This document shows positions 31,519 to 38,853 of a stretch of DNA of 59,103 nt, piece after piece. The translations under genes and the position numbers were made by a program. This stretch comes from Microbispora corallina. Lineage in GTDB: Bacteria; Actinomycetota; Actinomycetes; Streptosporangiales; Streptosporangiaceae. Positions within the stretch are counted from its first letter, which is position 1. Every line of letters starts with the position of its first letter. The stretch covers positions 1 to 59,103 of the forward strand of contig NZ_BOOC01000044.1 in NCBI RefSeq assembly GCF_016863035.1. Reading direction: 5' to 3'. Below the pieces are notes generated by a model, which worked only from the letters and a program-made list of their open reading frames with translations, searched no databases and had not been told where the DNA came from.

Positions 31519-31968
31519 CGCCCGCCCGGCTGCACGGCGTACGGGCCGCGGCCCGATGCCGGAAACGGTTTCCAGCGAACCTGAACGGGGGGCACGTGGC
31601 GGAACGCAGCGGGGGACGGGCCGGACGGCTGCGCGGACTTGCGCGGCGGGTCACGCTCCCCGCCCGCCGGAGCGGTGGAAAGGGGCCGGACGGCACGTGA
31701 GGGAAACGGACGGCAGGAAGGAACGGGCGCCCTGGCGGCGACGGTCACGCGGAGTCCGGCGGTGGATCACGGTCACGCTACGCGCCGGGGCGACGGACGC
31801 ACCGGCAGGGGAGCGCGCACCGGGGCGGCGGGGAGGCGCCGGGCGGGCGGCGCCGGCCCCATATCGTCCCGTGACCCATGGCGGTCACGGGACCGTGGCG
31901 GACGCGCTCACATCCATGGCGACGCGAGCGCGCCGGTACTTCCCCCTGGTGCGGCGACGCTCCCCGTC
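31519..31968. other. 450-bp region without a supported gene
   Basis: This region lies between the TetR gene and the 3' end of bldC. It holds a perfect LacI-type palindrome (31561-31573). On the + strand there are only short Arg-rich frames, the best being a 34-codon frame from GTG near 31597 after a G-rich stretch. I would not call it without support. Confidence 0.4.
31561..31573. promoter_or_regulatory. Orphan LacI-type palindrome
   Basis: GGAAACGGTTTCC has 6-bp perfect arms around one base and matches the common GGAAACGTTTCC-type LacI-family operator style. No recognised gene starts shortly downstream on either strand, so it may be a distal operator of the LacI gene about 0.9 kb away. Confidence 0.45.
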
Positions 31969-32172
31969 CTACTCCGACCGCTGCTGCGGTATGCCCGCCA
32001 GCAGCGCCCGGACCTCGGTCTCCCGGTAACGCCGGTGCCCCCCGAGCGTGCGGATGGACGTCAACTTGCCGGCCTTCGCCCACCGAGTGACGGTCTTGGG
32101 GTCGACCCGGAACATCGTGGCGACCTCCGCCGGGGTGAGCAGTGGCTCGGCCTCGGGTGTACGAGCTGACAT
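31969..32172 (-). CDS. bldC: BldC developmental DNA-binding protein
   Basis: A 67-residue MerR-like winged-helix protein practically identical in pattern to Streptomyces BldC (PLLTPAEVATMFRVDPKTVT, RWAKAGKLTSIRTLGGHRRY, ending AGIPQQRSE). In Streptomyces BldC binds cooperatively to direct repeats and holds back differentiation by repressing sporulation genes. The start at 32172 and the length match the family exactly, with a GGAGGAGAGG ribosome site upstream. The neighbourhood (conserved partner gene, vdh, DUF3073, purM, purF) is the one found in Streptomyces, which supports orthology. Confidence 0.96.
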   Translation of the reverse strand: MSARTPEAEPLLTPAEVATMFRVDPKTVTRWAKAGKLTSIRTLGGHRRYRETEVRALLAGIPQQRSE

Positions 32173-32492
32173 TTGTGCGGCCTCTCCTCCGTGTGGACCG
32201 CCGAGAGCGATCCTTGCGACTTGTCTGGCGCTTGTCACGGATGTCCTCAATGATCAAAAACGTGCGGTTTCTAGGATCATTTGCGGCATCACCCGATGTG
32301 ACCATACAGCCACGTAGTGCGATTGGCGAGCCCTTGGGGCGCAACGTCTCGACCACATGTTGATGTCACGCTGGGTGATTCTAGCGACACGTTTCGTGGT
32401 ATCGCAGTGAAAACGGCAAACTACTCAGTTCGTAGATGTGAGATCGAACATCCCTTGACCAGAAACTGCAGGTCAGAGACTGGCGATTACGC
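32173..32492. other. AT-richer upstream region of bldC
   Basis: This 320-bp gap is clearly less GC-rich than the rest of the window and should contain the bldC promoter and a long leader. No ORF is convincing. Its right part contains one arm of a 12-bp inverted repeat whose other arm is in the end of the next gene. Confidence 0.5.
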
Positions 32493-32506
32493 TCAGTTTG
32501 CCGTTT
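32411..32506. repeat. 12-bp inverted repeat flanking the stop of the bldC partner gene
   Basis: AAACGGCAAACT (32411-32422) and AGTTTGCCGTTT (32495-32506) are exact complements 72 bp apart. The right arm covers the last codons and stop of the leftward gene. Read on the minus strand, a TTTTC run follows the second arm, so a large-loop terminator or structured RNA before bldC is possible. Confidence 0.5.
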
Positions 32507-33428
32507 CGAGGGCCTTTACTGATCTCCAGCGGAGGATGACGCGCTGGTACATCGCGAAGGCAAGTTCTTCCTGACCCTTGTCCAAACTCGCGAGGGCGGT
32601 CGACACCTCCGCCACGGACTGGTCGCCCTGCAGGGTCTGGTCGTCCATGAGGTGGACGAGGCCGCCGTAGTCGAGCTCCACCAGCGAGTGGGGGTGGAAC
32701 TCCTCCAGCCAGCGGCCCACCTCCTCGACCTCGCCGAGGGTGGACACCTGGCCCACGTGGCGGCGGATCACGACGAGGGCCCGCGCCACCCGGCGGCGCG
32801 CCTGGGCCATCGAGGTGACGTACAGCATGTTGCGCGGCGGCGCGGTCGTGGTCGGGGCGGCGTGCTCCGGCGACTCCTCCGCGCCCAGCACGAGCCACCG
32901 CTCCGCTGAGTCGAAGGGGACGAACCACGAGGTCGGGACCTGCCAGGTGCTCGTCCTGATGTGGGTGCGCAGCGAGGGCTCCCCGCGCTTGAACCGGTCG
33001 AAGTCGTCGGCGGTCTGCTCGGCGATCGCCTGTGGCACGAACCGGTGGGCGAGCTTGGCCGGCACGCTCCCCCGGAACGTCGTGAACGCGAGCCACGACC
33101 GCAGCCTGCTCTGCCAGGGGCAGACGTAGAGCGTGTCCTCGACGCGGCGCAGGTAGGCGTTCGGGCTCTCCCGCTCGGGCGCGGGCAGCGGTGGCACGGA
33201 CAGCAGCCGGCGGACCGACTCACCGTGCTCGACCTCCAGCGCGCCGGCCCGCCGGGGGCGGTCGCGGGACTCGGCGTACCGGGCCCACCGCGCCCGGTCC
33301 TGAGGGGTGAAAGCGGTCAGCGGCTCGTACACACGGAGATAGGCGGCGTAGGGGAGCACACCAGAATCGTGCCACGCCGCCGCGACCCTGTGCAGCACCG
33401 GGCGCGCTTTCCAAGATCGTTTTGCCAT
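32493..33428 (-). CDS. Conserved hypothetical protein of the bldC-vdh neighbourhood
   Basis: A 311-residue soluble protein found next to bldC in Streptomyces too (position of SCO4090), of unknown function. It contains Trp/Arg-rich motifs (LYVCPWQSRLRSWLAFTTFRGSVPAKLAHRFVPQAIAEQT, HIRTSTWQVPTSWFVPF) and a C-terminal helical part (VAEVSTALASLDKGQEELAFAMYQRVILRW). There are no membrane segments or recognisable catalytic motif. Retained synteny suggests a role linked to development or central metabolism, but that is only inference. Confidence 0.75.
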   Translation of the reverse strand: MAKRSWKARPVLHRVAAAWHDSGVLPYAAYLRVYEPLTAFTPQDRARWARYAESRDRPRRAGALEVEHGESVRRLLSVPPLPAPERESPNAYLRRVEDTLYVCPWQSRLRSWLAFTTFRGSVPAKLAHRFVPQAIAEQTADDFDRFKRGEPSLRTHIRTSTWQVPTSWFVPFDSAERWLVLGAEESPEHAAPTTTAPPRNMLYVTSMAQARRRVARALVVIRRHVGQVSTLGEVEEVGRWLEEFHPHSLVELDYGGLVHLMDDQTLQGDQSVAEVSTALASLDKGQEELAFAMYQRVILRWRSVKALETAN

Positions 33429-33496
33429 GGGCTGGCTAAGCTGGGAGGGAGTCGTCGCAACGAGGCGGCGACCAGAGACGACCAGGAGTCACCACC

Positions 33497-34615
33497 GTGA
33501 CCGACGTCTTCGGGCTCTCCCACAAGGACCCCAGCCCAGGAAGCGACGCGAACCCCGTCCATCCGGGCAGGCACGAGCAGGTCGTGTTCTGCGCCGACGA
33601 GCCCAGCGGCCTGTACGCGATCATCGCGATCTACAGCACCGCCCTCGGGCCCGGCCTCGGCGGCACCCGGTTCTACCCCTACGCGAGCGAGCAGGCCGCC
33701 CTCGCCGACGTCCTCAACCTCTCCAGGGCGATGGCGTACAAGAACGCGCTGGCCGGGCTCGATCTCGGCGGCGCGAAGGCCGTGATCATCGGCGACCCCG
33801 CGACCGCCAAGAGCGAGGCCCTGCTGCGGGCGTACGGCCGGTTCGTCCAGTCGCTGGGCGGCCGCTACTACACCGCCTGCGACGTGGGCACCTACAGCGA
33901 GGACATGGACGTCGTCGCCCGGGAGTGCTCCTACGTCACCGGGCGGACCCCCGAGCACGGCGGCGCCGGCGACTCCTCCATCCTCACGGCGTTCGGCGTG
34001 TTCCAGGGCATGCGGGCGGCGGCCGGGCACGTGTACGGCACGCCCTCCCTCAGCGGCCGCCGGGTCGGGGTCGAGGGCGTCGGCAAGGTCGGTCACCGCC
34101 TGGTCGACCACCTGATCGAGGACGGCGCCGAGGTCGTGATCTGCGACGTGAACGAGGGCGCGGTCGAGCGGGTGGCGCGGCGGCACCCCGGGGTCCACGT
34201 GGTGGCCGACGCCGCGACGCTGTCGGCGTCCGACCTGGACGTCTACGCCCCCTGCGCGCTGGGCGGCGCGCTCGACGACGTCACCGTCCCCCGGCTCAAG
34301 GCCAAGATCATCTGTGGCGGCGCGAACAACCAGCTCGCCCATTCCGGGGTCGAGAAGCAGCTCGCGGAGCGCGGCATCCTCTACGCTCCCGACTACGTGG
34401 TCAACTCCGGCGGGGTCATCCAGGTGGCGGACGAGATCGAGGGGTTCGACATGGCCAGGGCCCGGGCGCGGGCCGCCAAGATCTTCGACACCACCGCGAA
34501 GATCTTCGAGATGGCCGAGGAGGAAGGCGTCCCTCCGGGGGCGGCAGCGGATAGGCTGGCAGAGCGCAGAATGTCGGAAGTCGGTCGGCTAAGGGGTATT
34601 TGGCTTCGGCGCTGA
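33497..34615 (+). CDS. vdh: Glu/Leu/Phe/Val-type amino-acid dehydrogenase
   Basis: A 372-residue NAD-dependent oxidative deaminase of the valine/leucine dehydrogenase group. The glycine-rich substrate region GPGLGGTRFYPY and the catalytic Lys region AMAYKNALAGLDLGGAKAVI lie in the N-terminal half. The Rossmann motif VGVEGVGKVGHRLVDHL and CGGANNQLA follow. It starts at GTG 33497 with CAGGAG upstream. The syntenic Streptomyces gene is vdh; the E1/E2 complex at 51-54.7 kb could use the 2-oxoacids this enzyme makes from branched-chain amino acids. A hairpin terminator follows. Confidence 0.87.
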   Translation: MTDVFGLSHKDPSPGSDANPVHPGRHEQVVFCADEPSGLYAIIAIYSTALGPGLGGTRFYPYASEQAALADVLNLSRAMAYKNALAGLDLGGAKAVIIGDPATAKSEALLRAYGRFVQSLGGRYYTACDVGTYSEDMDVVARECSYVTGRTPEHGGAGDSSILTAFGVFQGMRAAAGHVYGTPSLSGRRVGVEGVGKVGHRLVDHLIEDGAEVVICDVNEGAVERVARRHPGVHVVADAATLSASDLDVYAPCALGGALDDVTVPRLKAKIICGGANNQLAHSGVEKQLAERGILYAPDYVVNSGGVIQVADEIEGFDMARARARAAKIFDTTAKIFEMAEEEGVPPGAAADRLAERRMSEVGRLRGIWLRR

Positions 34616-34618
34616 CCG

Positions 34619-34648
34619 GCGCCGCTCGTACGACGTACCGAGCGGCGC
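34619..34648 (+). terminator. Hairpin terminator after vdh-like gene
   Basis: GCGCCGCTCG (34619-34628) pairs with CGAGCGGCGC (34639-34648) across a 10-base loop, starting 4 bases after the stop codon. It isolates the dehydrogenase from the DUF3073 gene. Confidence 0.75.
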
Positions 34649-34683
34649 ACAAACCAGGTACGGTAATAGGCGAACGAGAGACT

Positions 34684-34760
34684 GACGCCTGAAGTCAGGT
34701 GGCGTCGGTGCGCGGTGCGTTAGTGACGAGGGGTCGGGCACGACCCCGCATGAGGGGGTC
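34684..34760 (+). promoter_or_regulatory. Structured leader of the DUF3073 gene with alternative hairpins
   Basis: A first hairpin pairs GACGCCTGA (34684-34692) with the complementary stretch ending at 34706 (one bulged T). Then GGGGTCG (34730-34736) can pair with CGACCCC (34741-34747), while the same GACCCC can instead pair with GGGGTC (34755-34760), the G-run nearest the ATG at 34767. The two pairings exclude each other and could expose or hide the ribosome site. Confidence 0.45.
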
Positions 34761-34766
34761 GAGCCA

Positions 34767-34997
34767 ATGGGGCGCGGCCGAGCCAAGGCCAAGCAGGTCA
34801 AGGTCGCCCGCCAGCTGAAGTACAACAGCGGCGGCACAGATCTTGAGCGCCTGCGCGCGGAGCTCGGAGTCGTGGACGAGGACGATTCCGGCCACAACGA
34901 CGAGCATGACCCTTACGAAGAGTTGGCTGATCGCTACGCCGACTACGCCGTCGATGACGACGACGATGGCGACAGCGACCGTCACGGGCGACGTTGA
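34767..34997 (+). CDS. DUF3073 small acidic protein
   Basis: A 76-residue protein with the DUF3073 signature at the N-terminus (MGRGRAKAKQVKVARQLKYN), a central acidic part (DPYEELADRYADYAVDDDDD) and a basic end. The family is restricted to actinobacteria and its function is unknown; the basic head and acidic tail suggest binding to nucleic acid or ribosomes. It sits between vdh and purM, as in Streptomyces, and its leader has alternative hairpins. Confidence 0.9.
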   Translation: MGRGRAKAKQVKVARQLKYNSGGTDLERLRAELGVVDEDDSGHNDEHDPYEELADRYADYAVDDDDDGDSDRHGRR

Positions 34998-35126
34998 TCC
35001 GTTCCTGATCACCTGATGACCGTCTCCGGCGGGTCCACAGCCCGGCCGGATGGTCGTCATGTCCCAACCGTCCAGGCGTTCCGGCAGGGCCGGAGCGCCT
35101 GGTGGTGTTTCTCCGGCGAGCCGCGC

Positions 35127-35154
35127 GACCCCCCGCTCGGTGCCGGGCGGGGTC
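35127..35154 (-). terminator. Terminator downstream of purM
   Basis: GACCCC (from 35127) pairs with GGGGTC (ending 35154), the inner GC positions extending the stem, 2 bases after the purM stop. The convergent DUF3073 gene ends 130 bases away. Confidence 0.5.
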
Positions 35155-35155
35155 T

Positions 35156-36181
35156 CTACCGGAAGACGGCCCGGCCGGTGCCGGGGACGATCTGCCCGAG
35201 CACCCACGCGGGCAGGTTCCGCTCCTCCAGCAGCGCGAGCGCCCGGTCGGCGTCGGCCTCGGACACGATGGCGCACATGCCCACGCCCAGGTTGAAGGTG
35301 CGGTCCATCTCCTCCTGCGGCACGCCGCCGTGCCCCGCCAGAACCTGGAAGATCGGCGGGGGCGTCCAGGAGTCCCGGTCGAGCAGGGCGTCGGCGGTCG
35401 GAGGGAGCGAACGGGCCAGGTTGGCCGCGAGCCCGCCGCCGGTGATGTGGGCCATCGCGTGCACCTCGGTCTCCCGGGCGAGCGCCAGGCAGTCGAGCGA
35501 GTAGACGCGGGTCGGCTCCAGCAGCTCCTCGCCGAGCGTGCGGCCGAGCTCGGGCACGTCCTGCTCCAGGTCGAGTCCGGCCGTCGCCACGATGTGCCTG
35601 ACCAGGGAGTACCCGTTCGAGTGGATCCCGCTGGAGGCCAGCCCCAGCACGATGTCCCCCGGCGTGACACGGTGCGGCCCGAGCATCTCGGACGCCTCGA
35701 CGACGCCGGTGCCGGCGCCCGCCAGGTCGTACTCGTCCGGGCCCATGGCGCCGGGGTGCTCGGCGGTCTCGCCGCCCACGAGTGCGCACCCGGCGAGGCG
35801 GCAGCCCTCTGCCACGCCGCCCACGATGTCGGCGATCCGCTCGGGGACGACCTTGCCGCAGGCGATGTAGTCGGTCATGAACAGCGGCTCGGCCCCGCAC
35901 ACGACGAGGTCGTCGACGACCATCCCGACCAGGTCGATGCCGATCGTGTCGTGCTTGCCGAGACGCTGGGCCAGCATGACCTTCGTGCCGACGCCGTCGG
36001 TGCTGGTCGCCAGCAGCGGCCGCTTGTACCGCAGGAACGCCGAGGCGTCGAAGAGCCCGGCGAAGCCGCTGGCGTCGTCGAGCACCTCGGGACGGCGCGA
36101 GCGGGCGACGCGCGTCTTCATCAGCTCGACCGCGCGGTCACCGGCCTCGATGTCCACGCCGGCGGCGGCGTAGCTCGTCAT
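35156..36181 (-). CDS. purM: Phosphoribosylformylglycinamidine cyclo-ligase
   Basis: A 341-residue AIR synthetase that closes the imidazole ring in purine synthesis (FGAM + ATP to AIR). Family motifs: YAAAGVDIEAGDRAVELMK, ATSTDGVGTKVMLA, DLVGMVVDDLVVCGAEPLFMTDYIACG, GCALVGGETAEHPG, GLASSGIHSNGYSLVR, ITGGGLAANL and FNLGVGMCAIV. Its ATG overlaps the purF stop (ATGA at 36178-36181), so purF-purM form a coupled operon with purF first. Confidence 0.96.
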   Translation of the reverse strand: MTSYAAAGVDIEAGDRAVELMKTRVARSRRPEVLDDASGFAGLFDASAFLRYKRPLLATSTDGVGTKVMLAQRLGKHDTIGIDLVGMVVDDLVVCGAEPLFMTDYIACGKVVPERIADIVGGVAEGCRLAGCALVGGETAEHPGAMGPDEYDLAGAGTGVVEASEMLGPHRVTPGDIVLGLASSGIHSNGYSLVRHIVATAGLDLEQDVPELGRTLGEELLEPTRVYSLDCLALARETEVHAMAHITGGGLAANLARSLPPTADALLDRDSWTPPPIFQVLAGHGGVPQEEMDRTFNLGVGMCAIVSEADADRALALLEERNLPAWVLGQIVPGTGRAVFR

Positions 36182-37614
36182 CGCCGGGCCTCCAGGACGA
36201 ACTTGCCCACGCGGTCGTCCTCGATCGGGATCGGGTACCGCCCGTCGAAGCACGCCCGGCAGAGCCGCTCGGCCGGCAGCGTGGTGGCCCGGGTCAGCCC
36301 CTCGATGGAGATGTACCCGAGGGAGTCGGCGCCGAGTGAGGAGCGGATCTCCTCGACCGACAGGGACCCGGCGATCAGCTCGGCGCGGGTGGCGAAGTCG
36401 ATGCCGTAGAAGCAGGGCCAGGCGACCGGCGGCGAGGAGATCCGCACGTGGACCTCGGTGGCGCCGGCCTCGCGCAGCATCTTCACGATGGCTCGCTGGG
36501 TGTTGCCGCGGACGATGGAGTCGTCGACGACGACCAGCCGCTTGCCCTCGATGACCTCGCGCAGCGGGTTGAGCTTGAGGCGGATGCCGAGCTGCCGGAT
36601 GGTCTGGGACGGCTGGATGAAGGTCCGGCCGACGTAGGAGTTCTTCACCAGGCCCTGGCCGTACGGGATGCCGCTCTGCTCGGCGTAGCCGATGGCGGCG
36701 GGCGTGCCGGACTCGGGCGTGGGGATGACGAGGTCGGCGTCCACGGGGTGCTCGCGGGCGAGCTCGCGGCCGACCTCGACCCGCGTGGACTGCACGCCGC
36801 GGCCGGCGATGGTCGTGTCGGGACGGGCCAGGTAGACGTACTCGAACAGGCAGCCCTTGGGATTGGCCTCGGCGAACCGGCGCGAGCGGACGCCCCTCTC
36901 GTCGATCGTGAGCAGCTCGCCCGGCTCGATCTCGCGGATCACCGACGCGCCGACGATGTCGAGGGCGGCGGTCTCGGACGCGACCACCCAGCCGCGCTCC
37001 AGCCGGCCCAGCACGAGCGGGCGGATGCCCTGGGGGTCGCGGGCCGCGAACAGGGTCGTCTCGTTCATCCAGACGAGCGAGTAGGCGCCCTTGACCTCGG
37101 GGAGCAGCTCGGCCGCGACGTCGTCCACCGGCCGCGTGGCGTCCTGCGCGAGCAGGGCGGTGAGCACCTCGGTGTCGGTGGTCGCCCTGATCGCGCCGGG
37201 GGCCAGCCGCTCGGCGAGCTGCGCCGTGTTGATGAGGTTGCCGTTGTGGGCGAGCGCCAGCCCGCCGCCGTCGGTCGAGCTCAGCGTGGGCTGCGCGTTC
37301 TCCCAGACGCTCGATCCCGTCGTGGAGTAGCGGCAGTGCCCGATCGACAGGTGCCCGCGCAGGGTGCCGAGGATCGACTCGTCGAAGACCTGGGCCACCA
37401 GGCCCATGTCCTTGTAGACGAGGATGCGGCTGCCCTCGCTGACCGCGATGCCCGCGGACTCCTGCCCGCGGTGCTGCAGCGCGTAGAGGCCGTAGTAGGT
37501 GAGTTTGGAGACGTCCTCCCCAGGAGCCCAGACGCCGAAGACGCCACAGGCGTCCTGAGGTCCGCGGTCCTGAGGGTCGAGGTCATGGCCCAGCCGGCCG
37601 TCGCCCTTCAACAC
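36178..37614 (-). CDS. purF: Amidophosphoribosyltransferase
   Basis: A 478-residue enzyme that catalyses the first step of purine synthesis. A 22-residue propeptide precedes the catalytic Cys23 (PQDACGVFGVWAPGED). The glutaminase domain contains LYALQHRGQESAGIAVS, HCRYSTTG and ALAHNGNL. The phosphoribosyltransferase domain has the PRPP motif RLVVVDDSIVRGNTQRAIV. Cys residues near the C-terminus (RLCRACFDGRYP) fit the Fe-S type. GTG 37614 is preferred; a TAGACT -10-like hexamer ends 7 bases before it, suggesting a leaderless mRNA. It overlaps purM. Confidence 0.95.
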   Translation of the reverse strand: MLKGDGRLGHDLDPQDRGPQDACGVFGVWAPGEDVSKLTYYGLYALQHRGQESAGIAVSEGSRILVYKDMGLVAQVFDESILGTLRGHLSIGHCRYSTTGSSVWENAQPTLSSTDGGGLALAHNGNLINTAQLAERLAPGAIRATTDTEVLTALLAQDATRPVDDVAAELLPEVKGAYSLVWMNETTLFAARDPQGIRPLVLGRLERGWVVASETAALDIVGASVIREIEPGELLTIDERGVRSRRFAEANPKGCLFEYVYLARPDTTIAGRGVQSTRVEVGRELAREHPVDADLVIPTPESGTPAAIGYAEQSGIPYGQGLVKNSYVGRTFIQPSQTIRQLGIRLKLNPLREVIEGKRLVVVDDSIVRGNTQRAIVKMLREAGATEVHVRISSPPVAWPCFYGIDFATRAELIAGSLSVEEIRSSLGADSLGYISIEGLTRATTLPAERLCRACFDGRYPIPIEDDRVGKFVLEARR

Positions 37615-37779
37615 GTACCCGAGTCTATTTGGGCATCGCCGCTGCTCGAACCCCCCCATGCCCGGACGGCACCGAAACGATCGACCGCTCTTTACCGTGT
37701 CGCCCCTGCTCAGGCGGGGGTTCACGGGAGAGTCTGGGCCTTCCGGCATGCCCGATATTCAGGTACGGGAGTGACCACC

Positions 37780-38388
37780 GTGGCGACACCCGACGACCCC
37801 GACCGGCCCCGCGAGCCGCACGAGAGGCCCGCGCCCGGTGAGGGCGGCCCCCACGAGGAGCCCTCCGGCCCGTACGGCCCGGGGCCCGGGGGACCCACGC
37901 CGCCGCCGTACGGGCAGGGCCCGGGGGGAGCCGTCCCGCCGCCGTACGGGCAGGGCCCCCAAGGCCCTCAGGGGCCTCCGGGGCCTTACGGGCAGCCGCC
38001 GTACGGGGAGATGCCCCCGCCGCCGCCCGGGACGGCCAGGGGCGCGGGCTGGCCGCCTCCGCCCCCCACGGGTGGCGGGCTCGGCACGGCGTCGCTCGTG
38101 CTGGGCGTCTGCGCCTTCGTGCTGCTGTTCGTGTGCGGCGTGGGGACGCTGGTCGCGGTGGTGGGGGCCGTCCTCGGCGCGATCGCCATCGCCCGGAACT
38201 CCAATCGCGGCCGGGCCGTCGCCGGGCTCGTGCTGAGCGTGCTGACCCTGGTCCTCGCGGTGGTGCTGGGGGTCCTGATCTACAACTGGTACCAGTCCAG
38301 GAACCTCGGCGAGTGCCTCGACCCCGTCCGCTACCCCACGAAGGAGGCGGCGCAGCGGTGCCTGGAGGGCAAGCTCGGCGGCCCCTGA
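37780..38388 (+). CDS. Pro-rich DUF4190-type membrane protein
   Basis: A 202-residue protein. The first 110 residues are low-complexity Pro/Gly/Tyr with repeats of PPPYGQGP. Two TM segments follow (LVLGVCAFVLLFVCGVGTLVAVVGAVLGAIAIA and AVAGLVLSVLTLVLAVVLGVLIYNWY), then a short tail with two Cys (GECLDPVRYPTKEAAQRCLEG). This is the DUF4190 layout common in actinobacteria, function unknown. GTG 37780 has GGGAG 8 bases upstream; GTG 37771 is also possible. Confidence 0.75.
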   Translation: MATPDDPDRPREPHERPAPGEGGPHEEPSGPYGPGPGGPTPPPYGQGPGGAVPPPYGQGPQGPQGPPGPYGQPPYGEMPPPPPGTARGAGWPPPPPTGGGLGTASLVLGVCAFVLLFVCGVGTLVAVVGAVLGAIAIARNSNRGRAVAGLVLSVLTLVLAVVLGVLIYNWYQSRNLGECLDPVRYPTKEAAQRCLEGKLGGP

Positions 38389-38395
38389 GACCGCG

Positions 38396-38836
38396 TCAGC
38401 GGAGCGGCAGCCACTCCGAGACGTCGGCGCGGGAGCCGCTGGCGGAGATTTTCCCCGCGGCCGTGGCGTCGGCCCAGGTCAGGCGCCCGGTGGCCAGCTC
38501 CAGCCAGGTGCGGGGGTCGGTCTCGACGACGTTGGGCGGGGTGCCCCGCGTGTGCCGGGGCCCCTCCACGCACTGCACCGCCGCGTGGGGAGGGACGCGC
38601 ACCTCGACCGAGCGGCCGGGCGCCAGGGCCGCCAGCTCCTCCAGCAGGTGCCGCACGGCGGCCCTGGCGGCCTCGCGGACCGGCGTCAGTCCGGCGTCGT
38701 AGGCCGCGAGCACCGCGCGGACGCAGGCGTCCGCCGCGGCGCTGTCGGGGCCGTCGAACGGCGGGCTGTCCAGCTCGACGAGCTGGGCGTCCAGCGCGTC
38801 CCTCACCTTTCCGGGGTCCAGTCTGCGTGGCGGCAC
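38396..38836 (-). CDS. Sterol-carrier-family (SCP2-like) protein
   Basis: A 146-residue soluble protein. The N-terminal helices lead to an SCP2-like C-terminal part: RSVEVRVPPHAAVQC, RGTPPNVVETDPRTWLELATGRLTWADA and ASGSRADVSEWLPL. It belongs to the actinobacterial sterol carrier family proteins usually found beside purF. It has no known enzymatic function and may bind hydrophobic ligands. It starts at GTG 38836 and is convergent with the DUF4190 gene. Confidence 0.75.
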   Translation of the reverse strand: MPPRRLDPGKVRDALDAQLVELDSPPFDGPDSAAADACVRAVLAAYDAGLTPVREAARAAVRHLLEELAALAPGRSVEVRVPPHAAVQCVEGPRHTRGTPPNVVETDPRTWLELATGRLTWADATAAGKISASGSRADVSEWLPLR

Positions 38837-38853
38837 CCGCCCATTGTGTCCCC

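Noticed and set aside
31556..32029. Plus-strand Arg-rich ORF before and into bldC
   Set aside because: It overlaps bldC in antisense and has no recognisable pattern; only the LacI-type palindrome nearby is noted.
37630..37670. GTTCGA-like stretch that might belong to a tRNA
   Set aside because: No acceptor or anticodon stem can be drawn; it is the purF upstream region.
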